From Dendrolimus kikuchii (Eukaryota > Arthropoda > Insecta > Lepidoptera > Lasiocampidae): a stretch of DNA of 64,000 nt. Made by a program: the position numbers and the translations under genes. The stretch spans positions 11,605,501 to 11,669,500 of the forward strand of contig CM034402.1 in assembly GCA_019925095.2 (NCBI GenBank), in the 5' to 3' direction. Shown here piece by piece: positions 31,258-43,209 of the stretch (position 1 is its first letter; each line of letters starts with the position of its first letter). The notes beneath the pieces were generated by a model. The model did no database searches, was not told the DNA's origin, and worked only from the letters and a program-made list of their open reading frames with translations.

Positions 31258-31718
31258 AATATGTGTATGTGTGCAGTTTACACTCAGTAGAAGTGAAACT
31301 TCAAAGATTGTACTCACAGACAATTCTTCTCTAACTTTTATTAATATAAATATAATTCCTTTAGCCTACATATGTCAACATACTATAATTCAAAATCTTA
31401 AATCTGATTTACACTTTAGATCCCTAACATAAAGTTCAAACTTTAATCCACTATTACGCACAATTTCCTGTGATCTACTTATGAAAGAACCTTAAGTACA
31501 TAGACACAGAGCTAAAATTCATTAGAAATCTTTAAAGTTTTATTTAAATTGAAAATTAATACTAACGGTAAAGAAGAAAAGAAAGAAATAAAACACATTT
31601 CGTGTTTTATTTCGAATTAAAAAGGTTGAATTTTATGTGTTTTTCTCTTTTTAGTGTCACTTTTTCGTTTCATCGATTTCTAGACATAGAGATTTTAAAG
31701 AAGTTTTACTTCAAAATA

Positions 31719-31720
<2 letters not shown>
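31258..31720 (+). repeat. Dispersed repeat G, copy 2
   Basis: Collinear with 2145-2578: TGTGTGCAGTTTACACTCAG, AGAAGTGAAACTTCAAAGA, TAACTTTTATTAATATAAAT, and the right end TTTAAAGAAGTTTTACTTCA. It is followed directly by AT repeats. Confidence 0.6.
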
Positions 31721-31803
<83 letters not shown>

Positions 31804-31804
31804 C

Positions 31805-31835
<31 letters not shown>

Positions 31836-31837
31836 CA
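31721..31837. repeat. (AT)n microsatellite
   Basis: More than 100 bases of AT repeats with occasional C interruptions. It gives spurious poly-YI reading frames on both strands. Confidence 0.97.
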
Positions 31838-31953
31838 TATATACATAACTTTACGCCAGTTCCCTTGCGGGGTAGGCACGAACAACAGAGTGCCATTTAG
31901 GCTTATTCTTACACACCTCACTTGCCTCTTTGACATTCATAACTCTTGTCATA
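31838..31953 (-). mobile_element. LINE-B copy 4, inside the AT microsatellite
   Basis: Minus-strand 3' end of LINE-B from TACATAACTTTACGCCAGTT to AACTCTTGTCAT. AT repeats lie on both sides (31838 leftwards and 31953-31969), so a target duplication cannot be told apart from the repeat. Confidence 0.85.
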
Positions 31954-32107
31954 TATATATATATATATTAGACTGGGAGACAAAATATAGGAAAATATTA
32001 TACATATTTGTGCTGGAATGAAGAAGAAATATAATTTTCTGAAACCGGTGGCCTGTTACCTATATAAAATGTACATAAAATAGTAGTAATGTTAGTATTA
32101 AAACATT

Positions 32108-32152
32108 CAAGTAGGCCGTCTGCCTGTCTGCTGAACTCCTGCAATAAAAAAA
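32108..32152 (+). repeat. SINE-A/LINE-A tail stub
   Basis: TAGGCCGTCTGCCTGTCTGC then TGAACTCCTGCAATAAAAAAAA: only the last ~45 bases of the shared tail. Confidence 0.7.
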
Positions 32153-32316
32153 ATGAAGAAAATAAAGTAGATATGAAAGAACAGCCTAAAAGTGTTTGCT
32201 AGACAGAGAGTAAAGAACATTGATTTCAACTTGAAAGCAACTAAAAGAAAGTTGTTTGCATAAATATAAAAGTAAATATGTATAAATAGCAGAAGTAGAC
32301 ACAATTTGTTATATAA

Positions 32317-33604
32317 TAGATTGGGGAAATAGTCTTTTCGCATATAGTATGTATGAACTTGTAATAAGATCTTTTTGGCTATACCATTTGTATCTGGCTG
32401 GTTTTAGTATCATTAAAAAGTTTTGATTTTAAAGAGGACAAAATCCAAATCCAAATTAGGAAAATGTGTGATTTTCATTTGTTTTTCTTATTGTTAAAAT
32501 GAGTGAATCTAATGAAGAAATTCGATACATTTTAAAATTTTACTACAAAAAAGGTAAAAATGCAACACAAGCCGCGAAAATTTTTTATGATATTTATGGA
32601 CCTAATGCAGTATCTGTGAGAGTAGCGCAAATTTGGTTTAAGCGTTTTCAATCCGGAAATTTTGATATCAAAGATGCACATCGCTTTGGTCGCCCTGTTA
32701 CGGACAAAATTGATGCCATTTTTGAAAAAGTGGAGCAAGATCGGCATATTAGTAGTTACGATGTAGATGGAGAACTAGGAATTGACCACAAAACGGTTTT
32801 GGCGCATTTGAAAAAAGCTGGGTACACAAAAAAGCTCGATATTTGGGTGCCTCATGAGCTCACTGAAAGAAACCTAATGAACCGTGTACTCATTTGTGAT
32901 TCTTTATTACGACGTAATGAAACCGAACCATTTTTGAAGAAGCTGATAACTGGTGATGAAAAGTGGATGACGTACGACAAGAACGTGCGAAAAAGATCGT
33001 GGTCAAAGGCCGGTCAGGCTTCACAGACTGTGACGAAACCCGGGTTAACTCGCAACAAGGTGATGCTATGTGTATGGTGGGATTGGAAGGGCATTATTCA
33101 TTATGAGCTGTTACCGCCAGGCAGGACCATTGATTCTGAACTGTACTGCGAACAACTGATGAGATTAAAGCAAAAAGTTGAGAGAAAGCGGCCGGAATTA
33201 ATCAACAGAAGGGGTGTGGTTTTTCATCATGATAACGCTAGACCTCACACATCTTTAGCCACTCAGCAAGAATTACGAGAGTTTGGCTGGGAGGTAGCTG
33301 TTAATGCATCCACCGTATAGTACTGATCTTGCACCTTCAGATTTTCACCTGTTTCGGTATCTGCAGAATTCCTTAGGCAGTGTCAGGTTAACATCACAAA
33401 AGGACCGCCAAAACCACTTGTCGCAGTTTTTTGATCAGAAGCCCCAAAATTTTTATAGCAATGGGATCACGTCCCTACCTACAAGATGGAAAAAAGTTAT
33501 CCAACAAAATGGCACCTACGTACTTTAGTCAAATGTAAACAAACTTTATAAAAAAACCTTTTGAATTTTTATATAAAATGCGAAGAAATTTTTTTCCTTA
33601 CCTA
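32317..33604 (+). mobile_element. Mariner element, near complete
   Basis: A 1288-bp element between TA dinucleotides (32317-32318 and 33603-33604). Imperfect ~28-bp terminal inverted repeats share the inner block TTTCTTCGCAT or TCTTTTCGCAT. It codes for one transposase. The right end abuts the AT-rich tail of a SINE-1 stub, so mariner probably jumped into that tail. Confidence 0.88.
32499..33528 (+). pseudogene. Mariner transposase, one frameshift
   Basis: The transposase cuts and joins mariner DNA at TA sites. The first frame covers residues 1-266 of the family pattern: helix-turn-helix region at ~25-55, GRPV at 64-67, the WVPHEL linker at 116-121, first catalytic Asp in TGDEKW (153) and second in HHDNARPH (245). 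The frame then breaks at about 33295-33303. The other frame continues with MHPPYSTDLAPSDFHLF, whose last Asp sits 34 residues after the second, giving DD34D. The normal YSPDLAP is YSTDLAP here. The C-terminal end is complete (stop at 33526-33528). WVPHEL and overall pattern favour a cecropia-like mariner, with moderate confidence. It is not active as it stands. Confidence 0.92.
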
Positions 33605-33655
33605 ATATAATAACAGCCCATAGATGTCCCACTGCTGGGCTCGGTCACAAACTTG
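33605..33655 (-). repeat. SINE-1 tail stub
   Basis: AATAACAGCCCATAGATGTC then CCACTGCTGGGCTCGG: the 3' end of SINE-1 on the minus strand, directly beside the mariner right end. Confidence 0.75.
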
Positions 33656-33659
33656 TACG

Positions 33660-34042
33660 TCAGAAGAGGGAGAAAAAAGAACTTTACATACAAAAGCCTA
33701 GGCTAAATACAAAGGCCTTAAGGTACGAAACTAAAAAACAGAAAACGGGCGTCGACCCAAAATGCCTGCATATTGGATATGGTAAACGCTTAGCCGGTTT
33801 AGTGTAACACACAGGTATATTTTGTAAAAGATTCCTACAAAATTGCTTACGTACGCTTGGGGACTGTTTTGGTAACCACATCAAAGACGATTTTTCTAAA
33901 AAATCTGCTTGGGACTTTTTCCGCTGTCGTTGTGAAAAATTCCAGCAAAGTTTCTTTATATATTATAGTGTGTATACTTTAAACATGAGGTTACCTATGC
34001 ATGAAAAAAATAAAACGAAATTTATTTTTTGGAAATAATAAT
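33660..34042. other. No gene seen
   Basis: Short unassigned flank. Confidence 0.5.
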
Positions 34043-34043
34043 A

Positions 34044-34419
34044 ATTCGTAATACCGAAGTAAGAAAGAGAGTTGGTCTGAAAGAGAGTGTCGGGGTGAAG
34101 GTAAGGAAAGGAATGCTCCGATGGTTCGGGCATGTGGAAAGAATGCATGATGAAAGAATGACTAAACAGATATACAATGCAAAAGTGGATGGATGCAGAA
34201 GTCGTGGAAGGCCACGACACACCTTCCATGATCAAATTGATCGTTTACTAGCGGAGGGTGATGTCAGGAGCCTTAAGAACAGACGAGTGTGCATGACAAG
34301 AGTTATGAATGTCAAAGAAGCAAGTGAGGTGTGTAAGAATGGGCCTAAATGGCGCTCTGTTGTTCGTGCCTACCCCGCAAGGGAACTGGCGTGAAGTTAT
34401 GTATGTATGTATGTATGTA
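34044..34419 (+). mobile_element. LINE-B copy 5, open 3' coding end
   Basis: Starts at ATTCGTAATACC of the LINE and runs to the TATG-repeat tail. It is uninterrupted coding for the C-terminal ~115 residues: RKRVGLKESVGVKVRKGMLR, WFGHVERMHDERM, DGCRSRGRPRHTFHDQID, ending ARELA. The reverse transcriptase core is missing. No clear target duplication is seen. Confidence 0.88.
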
Positions 34420-34424
34420 AATAT

Positions 34425-35948
34425 CGCACATGAAATGTGTTAGTATCGCACATAAAGTACGAAATAATTAGTTGTTTTTCAGGTGACATACAATTTTGTA
34501 GCGCTTAGATCTATAGTTACAAGTGTGTGTAGTGAAAACATGCCATAATAAAAAGGTGAGTAATTATGTTGTTACCTACATATTGAAAACACCTATCAAA
34601 TTACTAGAATGTTAATCATCCAGTAAAACACAATTTGAATAACTTCTAAAGGTATAAATAAAGTCTTCTAAAACTCCTAAAACTAGGGACGCTGCATGTA
34701 ATTCTTATCTGGTTTTTTTAACTTTGTTTATTCTAAACCAAGTTTTCAGACAGTAAAAATTTGAAAGTCTAAATAAATTTATTTTCATTTTTTACGGTTT
34801 TGTCTATAAAATTTGTTTAAAATATGAATAATTCCAAATAACCATTTAGTAATGTTGAAATTAGAAGCTTTTCCACTTTAGTATATAACTTTAATTGTAT
34901 ATTAATTTGAGTAAAATATTTAAACATCATTAAACAAAGATTGAGTGAAAAAACGCGTCTGTGAAGTACCAAAATTATCTTCTAAGAAAGAACTAGGTAT
35001 AAATACGAATATAGACACTTATTATTTCCGAATAATAAAATTCAGAATAGATTCCGCTAGAAACGGATCTAAAATGTAGAGTCACACGACTAGAGCCTTT
35101 TAGAAATCCCCAGCAGTTAATAATGGTTATATAAGTATTTGAAAACCCAACATAATAAATAATAACCTTTAGAAATTTTTGATATTCTTGAAAGTATAGA
35201 TGATATTGCGAGTAACAAACAAAAAAATAAAGACGTCTTAATAAGATTGATATGCCATAGAATAATGGATTCTTTAGGCTTTGTTCATTTTGAACTGGAC
35301 CTAAGTTCGTCTAGCTTAAAGTTGCTAATTCTTTATCCCTGGAGTTAATATCACATGGCAGAACTGTTGTGGCTAACGACCTGAGTGATTGGCGTCTGCT
35401 ATCAGATTTATAAGGAGATCGCTATTGGGTCTATTCTCTCCATTAGTATTGGATAACTTTGTAAGGGTCGAGGTCGGTTTAGTTTGACACATTATGTACT
35501 TTGTTATACCTTGGACGGTTGTTTTTGATATTGCAGGGATTAGGAACAACACTGGTTTTAAAGTGAAATCATATTCTCTTTTAAAACATTGACTTTGATT
35601 GATACTTCTTTTAACTGCTTAAATTACAAAGAATTCAGTTTATTTCATGTGAGTTGATAAATATTTTTTTACGATTTATGTTTCTGATTGCCTACAAATG
35701 TTTATTAAGGAGTTAAATACCCAGAAAAATAACGGGATAAGACGCGGAACTAGCATTATTATCAGCTTTTAACCTGCTTTGGGAGCCACTTTTTATATTT
35801 TTTTCCCACAAGCTGCCATCAAAATTGTCGCGCTGTCAAAAATGTTTACCTAGTTCAACAAAATACATACAATTCTTAATTACTGGTTTGTTCTACGAAA
35901 CATTTGTACCCAAATAGTTTGTGCACTGCAATTGGTAATTTTAAACTG
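34425..35948. other. AT-rich, nothing recognised
   Basis: No supported gene or repeat in ~1.5 kb. Confidence 0.5.
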
Positions 35949-35969
35949 TTATTTTGTTTTAATTTTAAA

Positions 35970-36212
35970 TTTATATACATAGCAAAAGTGGATGGATGCA
36001 GAAGTCGTAGAAGGCCACGACACACCTTCCATGATCAAATTGATCGTATACTAGCAGAAGGTGATGTCAGGAGCCTTAAGAACAGACGAGCGTGCATGAC
36101 AAGAGCTATGAATGTCAAAGAAGCGAGTGAGGTGTGTAAGAATAAGCCTGAATGGCGCTCTGTTGTTCATGCCTACCCCGCAAGGGAACTGACGTGAAGC
36201 TATGTATGTATG
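35970..36212 (+). mobile_element. LINE-B copy 6
   Basis: Codes from AKVDGCRSRRRPRHTFHDQI to the YPARELT end, then a TATG tail. A 13-bp duplication TATTTTGTTTTAA lies at 35950-35962 and 36213-36225. A few non-element bases (35963-35969) separate the left duplication from the LINE. Confidence 0.88.
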
Positions 36213-36294
36213 TATTTTGTTTTAAGAAATTCAACATTTGTTTCACAAGGGTCTAACAAAAAATATAACTCTTAAAACAAAAAAACCTATTTTT

Positions 36295-36592
36295 ATCCGT
36301 GCAGGGACGGAAAAAGAATACAATTTCCTGCTGTTGGGCGGCCTGTCGTAAGAGGCGACAAAATAGCCCACAGCCAGGTTGGGTATTTGCCCGACTGGAT
36401 GGCTACCACCTCTTGTTTAGAGTATGCCGCCATAACAACCTTGAGTTCCGACATTAGTGGCCAGTTTCCTGTCTTCGTTTACAGAGCGTCAGCGGTACCT
36501 TTGGTGTTAGAAATATCCATAGGCGATTGTAACCGATTTTCATCATGTGTCTCGTCTACATGTTTGTTGAAGTCATGCAATGAAAAATATAA
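36295..36592 (+). mobile_element. SINE-A copy 5
   Basis: Near full length, from ATCCGTGCAGGGACGG to CATGCAATGAAAAATA. It is more diverged than the other full copies. Confidence 0.72.
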
Positions 36593-36594
36593 TA

Positions 36595-37718
36595 ATAGTT
36601 TATATAATAACTTGCAAAAAAAATATTTAGATAGACATGTCCCTTATGTCCCTTATAACCAATCGGCAGTAACGGCCCGATGATACAAATAGAACATAAT
36701 TAATTTGCATAAAGTTCAAATCCGTATCCTATAGATTTTTTCCCATTCCCCAAGATATAAACATCCTATATTCATCTATATTATGGATAATATAAATATA
36801 CTTACTCCAAACATGGTTGGTTCATTTTGATTCGCTCGCATAGGTTCCAATCCGATAAATATAAGTCAATACATATTACATATATAACGAATTTCAAATA
36901 AATCAGTTCCTTCCTTCCTAAGGTCGTGAAGATAGGACAAACGCATAGATATTCAAGCAAAGTTACTTTCACATGTGTATATTAAAACATTGATTCATAA
37001 ATACACAGTACTCCAAATTTTGCTTGTAGAGCGATTTTCAGCATATGCCTTTACAAATCATGACGGAATCGGTTCGGATTTTCAATCTAGCCTGAAATGT
37101 GCTTTGCTTACATATCGTACACAGAATCAAGTCAATATTGCTCAGCTTAGCTTTACGTCACTCTTATATTTGCCGAACTGGATATATCCGACTCATATTG
37201 ACATTCAGTCCCAGGGAACTGTGTAAACGAAATTTTGCTGATTTAAATGGATTTAATACCAGTATTTAAGGTTTTCAGAATTGCTACTAATCAAAATAAG
37301 CGAAGACATAGCAGTTCAGTCGTTAAGCATCAGCAAACAATTCCAAACTCTGATGTGAAATCTAAAATATTTGATCACATTTAAAAATATGAATATTGTA
37401 CTGATTTCATAATGTAACTAATTAAATACACTTTTAAATAAGTGACTGTATTCAAGTCGCACTTGCGCATGGAAAAACTCTCCATATTCACTCTACAAAA
37501 TACAACATGTCTATTAAGTCTTATACTTTATGTTGTAATAGTTATGAGTCAGCTCAATTGACGTTTAGCCGCTGTCGTTGTATTTGTACGACCAGCGCAG
37601 CAGTACATTACAAAGCGCTTGGCTCTACAACTTTGACTTCACATTTTTTAATTAAGTTCCATAAATAACTTACTGTATTCATTCAAACGCCCTTTAAAGT
37701 TAAAAATATATAAAGTAT
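36595..37718. other. AT-rich, nothing recognised
   Basis: No supported gene. Confidence 0.5.
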
Positions 37719-37720
37719 AA

Positions 37721-38428
37721 GTGAATATATTTCATATATTTCTGTGGCTTCAGAGTCTGCCTTCGGCGAATCTAGGTACACTCCTGGATGATACTACATT
37801 CAGGATTGCTGCCTGCATTCGCCTGGGGGCAGACATCGTAGTCCCACATCGTTGTCGGTGCGGAGATAAAGTTGATAGACTGGGTCATCATGGCTTGTCT
37901 TATTAGAGGAGTGCTGGTAGAACTTCACGACATGCGGCAATTAACGATATCATCCGCCAGTCTCTTGTTACCGTCGGGGTACCAGCTGTTCTTGAACCGA
38001 ACGGACTGTGCCGCGACGATGGCAAGCGACCGGACGGAATGTCGTTGGTACCTTAGAAGATAGGACGCCCCTTAATATGGGACGCAACATGTGTCGATAC
38101 GTTAGCGGCTTCCCATCTTCCAAATACAGCTGTCACTGCCGGAGGAGCTGCCACACTTCAAGAAACCCTGAAACGCCGCAAATATGCATCCATCGGTGAC
38201 GGATACATATTTATGGCTTTCGAGGTTGAGACTTTGGGGCCATGGGTACGTGAGGCACATCAACTTTATCGCGACCTTTCAAGGCGATTGAAAGAAGTCT
38301 CGCGTGACCAAAGGGCTGGCCTATATTTAGGGCAACGTATTAGCGTTGCCATACAACGCGGGAATGCGGCTAGCATTTTGGGAACGCTCCCCACCGAGAG
38401 CGATCTGGACTACATCTTTTACTTGTAG
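37721..38428 (+). pseudogene. LINE-C C-terminal domain with restriction-like endonuclease motifs
   Basis: A single 236-codon frame with two in-frame TAG stops (37904-37906 and near 38059), no shift. In order: WLQSLPSANLGTLLDDTTFR, a zinc-knuckle-like CRCGDKVDRLGHHGLS whose last Cys is now Tyr, then [10 protein letters not shown], a stop replacing the expected Trp, IGRPLIWDATCVDT, KRRKYASIGDGY, FEVETLGPW and QRISVAIQRGNAASILGTLP. The C-C-H-C knuckle followed by RPD and, ~15 residues on, a second Asp is the arrangement of the restriction-like endonuclease at the C-terminus of R2-type LINEs (R2, R4, NeSL, Hero groups). Clade choice is inference. The 3' UTR may reach ~38520. Copies at 11690, 22800, 39940 and 46098. 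Confidence 0.7.
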
Positions 38429-38520
38429 ATATGTTTGTAATAGTATTTAATTTCTAAGTTTTTTTTGTAGTATAATTTGTAATTGAAATTAAGTTTTTAT
38501 ACATTGATTAATTGTAGAAA

Positions 38521-39465
38521 TTGAAGTTTTCAATGGAATTAAACATATAAACGTTTCATATGTTATATATTAATATTACTTTTGTAAATAATTAGTTGTG
38601 ACCCACAGACAGACAAAACCGAATCTCAAACTATAAGGGTTCCTTTCCCCTTTATGTATATTTATGTTATTTTATTATTATCTTGTATTCATTGTTAAAA
38701 ATTTAGAAGTAACTTCACACGTACGAACTAACTTGAAATGTGAGTTTGAAGATACTAATAAAGTATGAAAGTACTTTAAAGTTCTAGTACGAGCATAAAC
38801 TTTAACCTGAGGATCAGCAAGTCCATAAAGCACTGTAGTCACTTAAAAATTTTTCGTATAAATTTACTGCAGTACCCTCAATATCACATTATCCAATTTA
38901 CACACTTTAAAACCAAAGTGAAAATAAATATTTTGGATTAAAAGAACATCAAATAAGGATACCCTAGTATTCTGATTTATTATCATCAGCATCACATCAT
39001 CATCAAGCATGTTGAGTTTCCACATGCACAGATGCAATATGTTAAAATAAATATATCAAATGATATATTTCTTACAAATCGAAACGAATAAAATTATAGA
39101 GGGAAGTTTAAAGTGAAGCTTTTTTTTTAACTTTTGTAGTATACGTGGTTTTCATCTGTGTGGTTATTAGTTATGTATCCACTGGAAACTGTTACACCGT
39201 TACCGGTACTAATTCGATTATTTAATACTAAATTCACGTAACGCACTGTTGCATGATCGGATTCCTATTCCAAAATCGGCTTCCTTTAGCCGGTTTCACT
39301 CTAAGAGATCGTGGTCCGTTCGACTGAGTTATATCTTTTTTTCAAATGATAATATACTTAAAGCATATACACTTAATTTCCTAATTGTATGGCATATTTT
39401 ACAAAGAATTTTAAAACTCCGTTTACATAACAGAATGGGCGCTAAAATACTTTGCTATTAAATAT
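38521..39465. other. AT-rich, nothing recognised
   Basis: No supported gene. Confidence 0.5.
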
Positions 39466-39467
39466 CT

Positions 39468-39659
39468 ATGTTTGACACGTTAGACTTACGACATCCACTC
39501 GCTACGTTTGTAGAGAGGGAACTGCTAAGAAAGTACTCTGAAGGGGGTGACCCGTATAAGGTGGAGGAGCGAGATGGAATGCTCCTCTGTCTCAAAGGAA
39601 GATCTTCCAGCGAGGTTAATGTTGTTCCTCGCAGGCCTAGGCCCATTCATTACAGTTGA
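39468..39659 (+). other. Unidentified 63-codon open frame
   Basis: The composition is protein-like (many Arg, Glu, Leu; GC-richer than its flanks) and includes HPLATFVERELLRKYSEGG and KGRSSSEVNVVPRRPRP. I recognise no domain. It may be a LINE or viral-like remnant or a chance frame. Confidence 0.2.
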
Positions 39660-39939
39660 AAATTTGTATATATTTGTATGTTTCGGGAAACGTTTGTGAC
39701 ATCAATTATTGCACAGCGCCATCTATTGGCTTGTAAGTCTTCCACTACAACTCTTTGTAGGTATTAAAAGGTAATCAGTTAATTTAACAGTCAGCCTTTT
39801 ACGAATATACGTTATTCGGGCCGATGGAAAATTACATACACTATTATTCATATTTTTAAATCGTTCTCTCAGGACCGAAAATTATAAAACATAATATTTT
39901 GAATTATTGCATCATGCATCAATCACTTTTAATTCAAAA

Positions 39940-40041
39940 TTTGAATCAGTATGGCGATCCAGCAAGGTAAAGTAGCCCGCCATTTAAGCACCTTACCCAT
40001 TGACTTCGATGACCTAGGCTCAGAATTCTACTTATATTACT
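39940..40041 (+). pseudogene. LINE-C last ~33 codons
   Basis: RISMAIQQGKVARHLSTLP then DDLGSEFYLYY, matching the end of 46098-46385. A Helitron-like 3' end starts directly after it. Confidence 0.65.
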
Positions 40042-40278
40042 CTAGCTGTTCCCGTGACGTCGTCCGCGTGGAATTTGTTTTCAAAATCCCCCGATTTTGA
40101 AACATTCTTCATTGGTGCTCCACTCCTGTTGGTCTTACCGTGATGATATATAGCCTTCCTCGAAAAATGGGCTATCTAACACTGAAAGAACTTTTCAAAT
40201 CAGACCAGTAGTTCCTGAGATTAGCGCGTTCAATCAAACAAGCAAACAAACTCTTCAGCTTTATATATTAGTATAAGA
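40042..40278 (-). mobile_element. Helitron-like element, short
   Basis: Minus strand: A|TCTTATACTAATATATAAAG at 40278 to a GC-rich 3' end GGGAACAGCTAG at 40045-40042. The base after CTAG is A instead of the expected T. Interior includes CCAGTAGTTCCTGAGATTAG, typical of lepidopteran copies. Confidence 0.5.
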
Positions 40279-40279
40279 T

Positions 40280-40755
40280 AATTAAGACGGACATATTCAC
40301 AGAATTTTACCAGGCTCACCTATCATTGTTTAAACAGTACATGACATTGGCGTGTAGTGGTATACTCCAATTTAAGGGTTGTATGTGAATAATTTAAAAT
40401 GAGAACGTTTAGTTCTGTGTGAAGAGTCAACATAGTTGAATTTACAGCTACAAAGTAAGTCAAGGCCCGAGGTTGTAAGCTTGAAGGTCGCGGACGTAAG
40501 TTTGTTCACAGGGATGGACAAGATATTTGACTCGAGTTACTGTGTCATCGAGTTGATTCGAATGATTTTGCTCAAAAAACGTATTCATTTAGTTTCTATA
40601 GTCTAGGTCGTGTATAATTAATTATATAGAGTAAAAGTATTAAAAACACCATTATTTTGGCACCCCACACAATTATTGACACTTAATCAATTTATTCAAG
40701 TTATTATTGAAAAATCTCATTTTTTGTATTTGTAGCTATATATAATAACATTATA
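40280..40755. other. No gene seen
   Basis: AT-rich, unassigned. Confidence 0.5.
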
Positions 40756-40756
40756 C

Positions 40757-40990
40757 ATGTATGTCTCTGTAGTCCACGGGCCATAAAAATGACCTGGAGT
40801 TTTGGAGGGTTGCATAGAGCCATGGGAAAGTCAACACATAGAAGCCCCTTGACAAATTTAATTCCCTGTCTACACTATATAAAAATGCACCTAAGGACAA
40901 ACCCCAGTCAGTGTAGGACTATTGTTGTAGAAAATAAGCATAAAAGTTAACGGGGTATTGGGGTGATTTTCTAGTGGAATTAGAAATTAT
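40757..40990 (+). repeat. Dispersed repeat E, shorter copy
   Basis: Matches the left half of 21622-22085, with a deletion of the segment equivalent to 21730-21755. Confidence 0.6.
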
Positions 40991-41903
40991 TATACATATT
41001 TATTTCATATCAAATTAGTTACATTTTTCATTAAACACCACATAAAAAAACATATATTTAAAACAAATATATATCCGCTGGCAGTGGGGCTTGAGGTCCA
41101 AACTACCGGTGGCTAGGGCTCCAGAGACAGGAAATTCCTCACAATTCGTGCCGTTTCCAAGAGTGCTGACTCCTGTATCTGGTTCTTCACTCAGCTTCCT
41201 ATCGAGAGCCTCTTTAGGTGACGATCGAGGCTCTTCGCTATAACATCGTTGACGGTGAAAACTTTTACTACAACAACAACTATTATTATTATCATTGCAT
41301 TAGCTACAAAATAAAATAAATATTAAGATTTCCAAATTAATTTTGATTAAAATAATAGGGTGCCAATTATTTATTATACTCGGGTGCCAACAATAGTATA
41401 GTTTTCCTACCACCGTGGTATATATGTATACAAAGATGCTTTAAAAGTTATTCATTGATACATTTCTGTTTAACAATCTAATCCCTATATATCCCTGATT
41501 TTTTATTATTATTTATATTTTTATCACTAGTCAAAATATTTGAAAATACAAATACAGACAAGTAGGGGTTATCTTGGGTGAGGTAGTCGGTAGATGATAT
41601 AATGTATAGTTTGGCCGACACGTTTTTTCATTTCCGGTTGTTGTCATACGATACATTTTCTTACGAAGGAAAGAAACAATTTTTTGTGAACTCGTACGAT
41701 TTGATCTAGCAGTTACATAACTCGTCCTAATTGGTTTGCGACGTGCTTATTAATACAAAAGTAATTATTAGTTAATGTTTAATTTCATATATATTTAATA
41801 ATCTGTATAATCAATATAAAAACTAAAATAAACTATATAATTTAAGTTTGTACTTATTGGTTTTGTTACAGATACACTCATTAGAAATACTTGTAAATTT
41901 TTA
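40991..41903. other. No gene; GC-rich patch
   Basis: 41085-41280 is GC-rich and ends in an ACAACAACAACTATTATTATTATC run, like a LINE 5' or 3' UTR, but no family can be named. Confidence 0.35.
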
Positions 41904-41904
41904 T

Positions 41905-42218
41905 TTATTTTTTTATTGCAGGAGATCAGAAGGCAGGCAGACGGCCCACTTCATGGAAAGCGGTTACCATCGCCTATGGACATTTGCAACACCAAAGGTG
42001 CTACAAATGCGCTGCTGCTCTCTTAAGGGAAACTGGAACCTGGTCACTAATGCCGGAACACAACTCGAAGGTTGTTATGGCGACATACTTTACACCAGGG
42101 GTGGTAGCCATCCAGTCGGGCAAATGCCCTACCACCTGGCTGTGGGTTGTTAAATCGCCTCTTACGACAGGCTGCCCGGCCGCAGGAAATTGTATTCTTT
42201 CTCCGTTCCTGCACGGGT
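41905..42218 (-). mobile_element. SINE-A copy 6, full length
   Basis: Best preserved copy: GGTAGCCATCCAGTCGGGCA, CCTACCACCTGGCTGTGGGT, GCCGCAGGAAATTGTATTC in the inverse order of the 13914 copy. Confidence 0.8.
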
Positions 42219-42221
42219 AAA

Positions 42222-43208
42222 TGTTCTAAAGTACCTAGAATTTAGACTAGTTTAGAGTTTGCGTTCTGTGGACAATTGTAAGTATATAGATGTTTAATAA
42301 GTTGTTTTACTGGTACTTTGGAACTACTTTTAAATATATTTTGTTTGTAAATTTTATGTTCTTTAATATTTAATTTGTCCTGTAAATTATTCATAGGTTA
42401 GGCATCTGTACGTAATTTTGGTGACAGTAAAAAGCTTTCTAATTTTTATTTACTCTGGAATCAGTAGAATTGCTGTTACTCTTTGCTTTCAATGAATTTC
42501 GATTTTCGAATGTAGTGGACTCGAATTGCAAATCGAATCACTATTTATTCTAACGCTACAGATCGTGTAACTCGAGTCGAAAAAACCCGATTGGTTACAT
42601 CGCTAGTTTATTCGTAATATAAACCAAGGTTAGCAGACCATTTTGTCAATGAGGTACCGTTTCGACGTCTTATACACTATTTTGGGGCTCCATTTCCCTT
42701 GCACTCCTATTTTGTAAGCCGTTGGGTGTTCGTCTTCCTTCTCTATTCATATTGCTCGAGTTTTATTAGTGCGTAGGCAGTGACAATTCTTGGGTGTTTT
42801 TGTATTCTTGTATTTATTCAATTTTCTCTTTTGTATATTTTTTCAAATTGTTTTAGGTTTACTTATTTTATAATAGCATTTCCTTTTCAACATTAAGGAT
42901 TGTTTACGCATTGTTCGCATGTTATGTTACGTTTATATGTTCAAAATTGTCATTTTTTATTTAATGAAAATTATAATAATCGAATGTTAGTTAATTGACA
43001 GTTGGCTGAATATATATAAACATTAAATTCTTTTTGTCGTATGTACTTGTTCTTAAGTTATTTTTCATAATTATTATGCCATAGAAAAATATAACAATAT
43101 CAGCTTAAAACATCTCAAGCTGTGCTGAATCCATCGCAAAAAGAATGGTCAAAATCAGTTCAGAAACAAAAAAAATATATGGATAAACTAAATAAAAAAA
43201 TATACAAC
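42222..43208. other. AT-rich, nothing recognised
   Basis: No supported gene. Confidence 0.5.
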
Positions 43209-43209
43209 A

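Noticed and set aside
31602..32021. Frames rich in YI over the AT run
   Set aside because: Translation of (AT)n microsatellite plus antisense LINE-B; not a protein gene.
36387..36683. 98-codon gene
   Set aside because: Frame within a SINE-A copy.
41848..42220. Coding gene from two overlapping ~100-codon frames
   Set aside because: These lie within SINE-A. The same frames recur at 23190-23513 and 58056-58514 as repeat sequence.
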